NCBI GenBank assembly: GCA_001821475.1
Contig: MHMF01000002.1
Location: forward strand, 1 to 33,004
DNA from: Candidatus Nealsonbacteria bacterium RIFCSPLOWO2_01_FULL_38_120
Lineage (GTDB): Bacteria; Patescibacteriota; Minisyncoccia; Minisyncoccales; GWA2-38-27
Reading direction: 5' to 3'
DNA length: 33,004 bases
Numbering within the stretch: the first letter of the stretch is position 1; each line of letters starts with the position of its first letter. Shown piece after piece: positions 32,801-33,004 of this stretch. The translations under genes and the position numbers were made by a program. Below the pieces are notes generated by a model. It did not search any database and was not told where the DNA came from. It saw only the letters and a program-made list of their open reading frames with translations.

Positions 32801-33004
32801 ACGGCAATATGGGCAATCACAGGAGCAGTTGGCGCAACCACATCTTTTTCTGCGATATCAGTTCCGTTAACAGCCGGATTGCCAGTGGTATCAGAGACAG
32901 AACAAGTTGCGGTAATATTTCCATCAGCCAAACCATTAAGCGCGCCAGAAGCGATAATCACCGCATTATCAGTAATCGCTCCAGTAACAGGTCCGACATT
33001 GCCG
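29893..33004 (-). CDS. Giant Ig-like repeat surface protein (5' end outside the window)
   Basis: More than 1,030 residues are visible and the frame is open through the right edge, so the N-terminus and signal peptide lie outside. Tandem bacterial Ig-like beta-sandwich repeats follow one another, each opening with APTAPVI- or DTQAPTAT-like motifs. Two adjacent repeats are nearly identical (GGTDVTHYQYK in both). A Big_5-type domain follows (SLNALNISPTTQIVVTFSEA). The C-terminus has two GWNL motifs (GGWNLISLP, AGWNLVGYY). It has no anchor sequence at the C-terminus and is probably secreted or retained by other means. Long adhesins of this kind suit an episymbiotic cell, but that role is inferred. 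Confidence 0.85.
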   Translation of the reverse strand, partial: GNVGPVTGAITDNAVIIASGALNGLADGNITATCSVSDTTGNPAVNGTDIAEKDVVAPTAPVIAHIAVDEKINIAEKAAIVVVGTAESGSIINVSLSDAIHTVSNSGVATGGAYSITIDGTTLTDGTITPSVIATDAAGNVSGADTDPTAAQDTALPTIISITSNATGVGWLKVGNSIIFTLTPGSAEVGASVVGSYNGVVLFWNTANGGGTYTATYTIAEGNAHQTSPLQISGVVITDAVGNPSAAGSGIDIQKTIDADTPSAPTTVTLLDPINNANKTAATLHITGEAGTTYNYSIDDATPGSPIAGSGALTGGDLTVSGIDVSGFADGLLTVSVTLTDVAGNTGSTGIDTATKDATPPNAPIITIPASSPVVINVANKSTQTLSGAAEAGSIVEIYVNNLASTVTKVATNGTFIFTNEDLRAFGAGIVSDTDYSSAKVATVKASDAVGNFSVESNAISYTQDATVPSFTMQYYSDEGLTASLADNKRLKQGTYYIKITSSEPLNSTPTIFIDAEGTANDVTDSATVFISGNDYRYARLIAFDTAAVGGILENISITGADVAGNPATSVDPTNEATKAAYTDTVAPTAAISGQPVSPTNSNSVDITVGGTDVTHYQYKLDGGSYGIEIPIATHIILSGLGESQHTLFVIGRDVAGNWQAEPGTATLTWTVDTQAPTATLTNTPNSLTNQTTTDITVGGTDVTHYQYKIDTGLYNSETAVATHIVLSGLSGGAHTISVIGRDVAGNLQLEANAISYSWTIDTAVPSVSSHTPSLNALNISPTTQIVVTFSEAVNVESGDVLFSPTISSGFAITNSGTTVATITPNSSLSNNTTYTITLSGVADLAGNVLPEYGNIKFTTATTYSIALNTNSGGWNLISLPVIPTSTAIDEVLGGAANNIDAVWTYDPTAPNAINGWLVYTGAPNTSNLDMMTAGLGYWISVTGNANLSGSGTLLIAGHTLPPSRSLEAGWNLVGYYQLPGESNSTPAKAFASLQSWSGLWGFNNTTGIFNSVTAINPGDAFWISLTSDKIYTPSN

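Overview
The window looks like a chromosomal segment of a Candidate Phyla Radiation (Patescibacteria) bacterium, probably Parcubacteria-like. This is inferred from A+T-rich DNA, a lysine-rich N-terminal extension on the primary sigma factor, few recognisable Shine-Dalgarno sites, a large serine recombinase starting YARKSSEQED, and a glycogen synthase next to a GH57 enzyme. TGA and TAA both behave as stops, so the genetic code is standard. No taxonomic marker was searched.

Region 1 (1-10276) is a defence island. A STAND NTPase with an N-terminal Cap4/DUF4297-like nuclease (Avs-like) and a translationally coupled partner lie on the minus strand. Divergent from them is one ORF that joins a complete LexA-type self-cleaving repressor to a Dam-type adenine methyltransferase. 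A second D12-class methyltransferase follows after 1 nt, and a convergent PD-(D/E)xK endonuclease closes the cassette. The short space between the divergent genes holds a perfect 15-bp palindrome that overlaps candidate promoters for both directions. The working model is a damage-responsive repressor/methylase controlling both an antiviral STAND system and a two-methylase restriction-modification (R-M) system.

Region 2 (about 10300-15012) looks like the end of an integrated mobile element. It carries two candidate structured RNAs, a start-codon hairpin, a 66-aa conserved small protein, a SpoVG-like protein, a winged-helix protein, a terminase-small-subunit/HTH-like protein, a membrane-anchored protein and a large serine recombinase. 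The recombinase gene ends inside an antisense tRNA-Asn(GTT).

Region 3 (15084-18225) is the housekeeping pair dnaG-rpoD. A second R-M system (18237-19941: beta-class methylase plus a frameshifted PD-(D/E)xK endonuclease) sits 11 bp upstream of dnaG on the same strand.

Region 4 (20032-24390) holds glycogen synthase, a GH57 alpha-glucan enzyme with a C-terminal UVR motif, and an APH-fold kinase. A 23-bp repeated palindrome, a consensus sigma-70 promoter and a 160-bp giant inverted repeat lie between them.

Region 5 (24451-33004, minus strand) has a third R-M system (gamma-class methylase plus endonuclease) and a decayed paralogous copy of it, each preceded by the same terminator-promoter module. 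These alternate with cell-surface genes: a small membrane-anchored protein, a membrane-anchored cohesin-like protein, a dockerin protein, and a giant Ig-like repeat protein that runs off the right edge.
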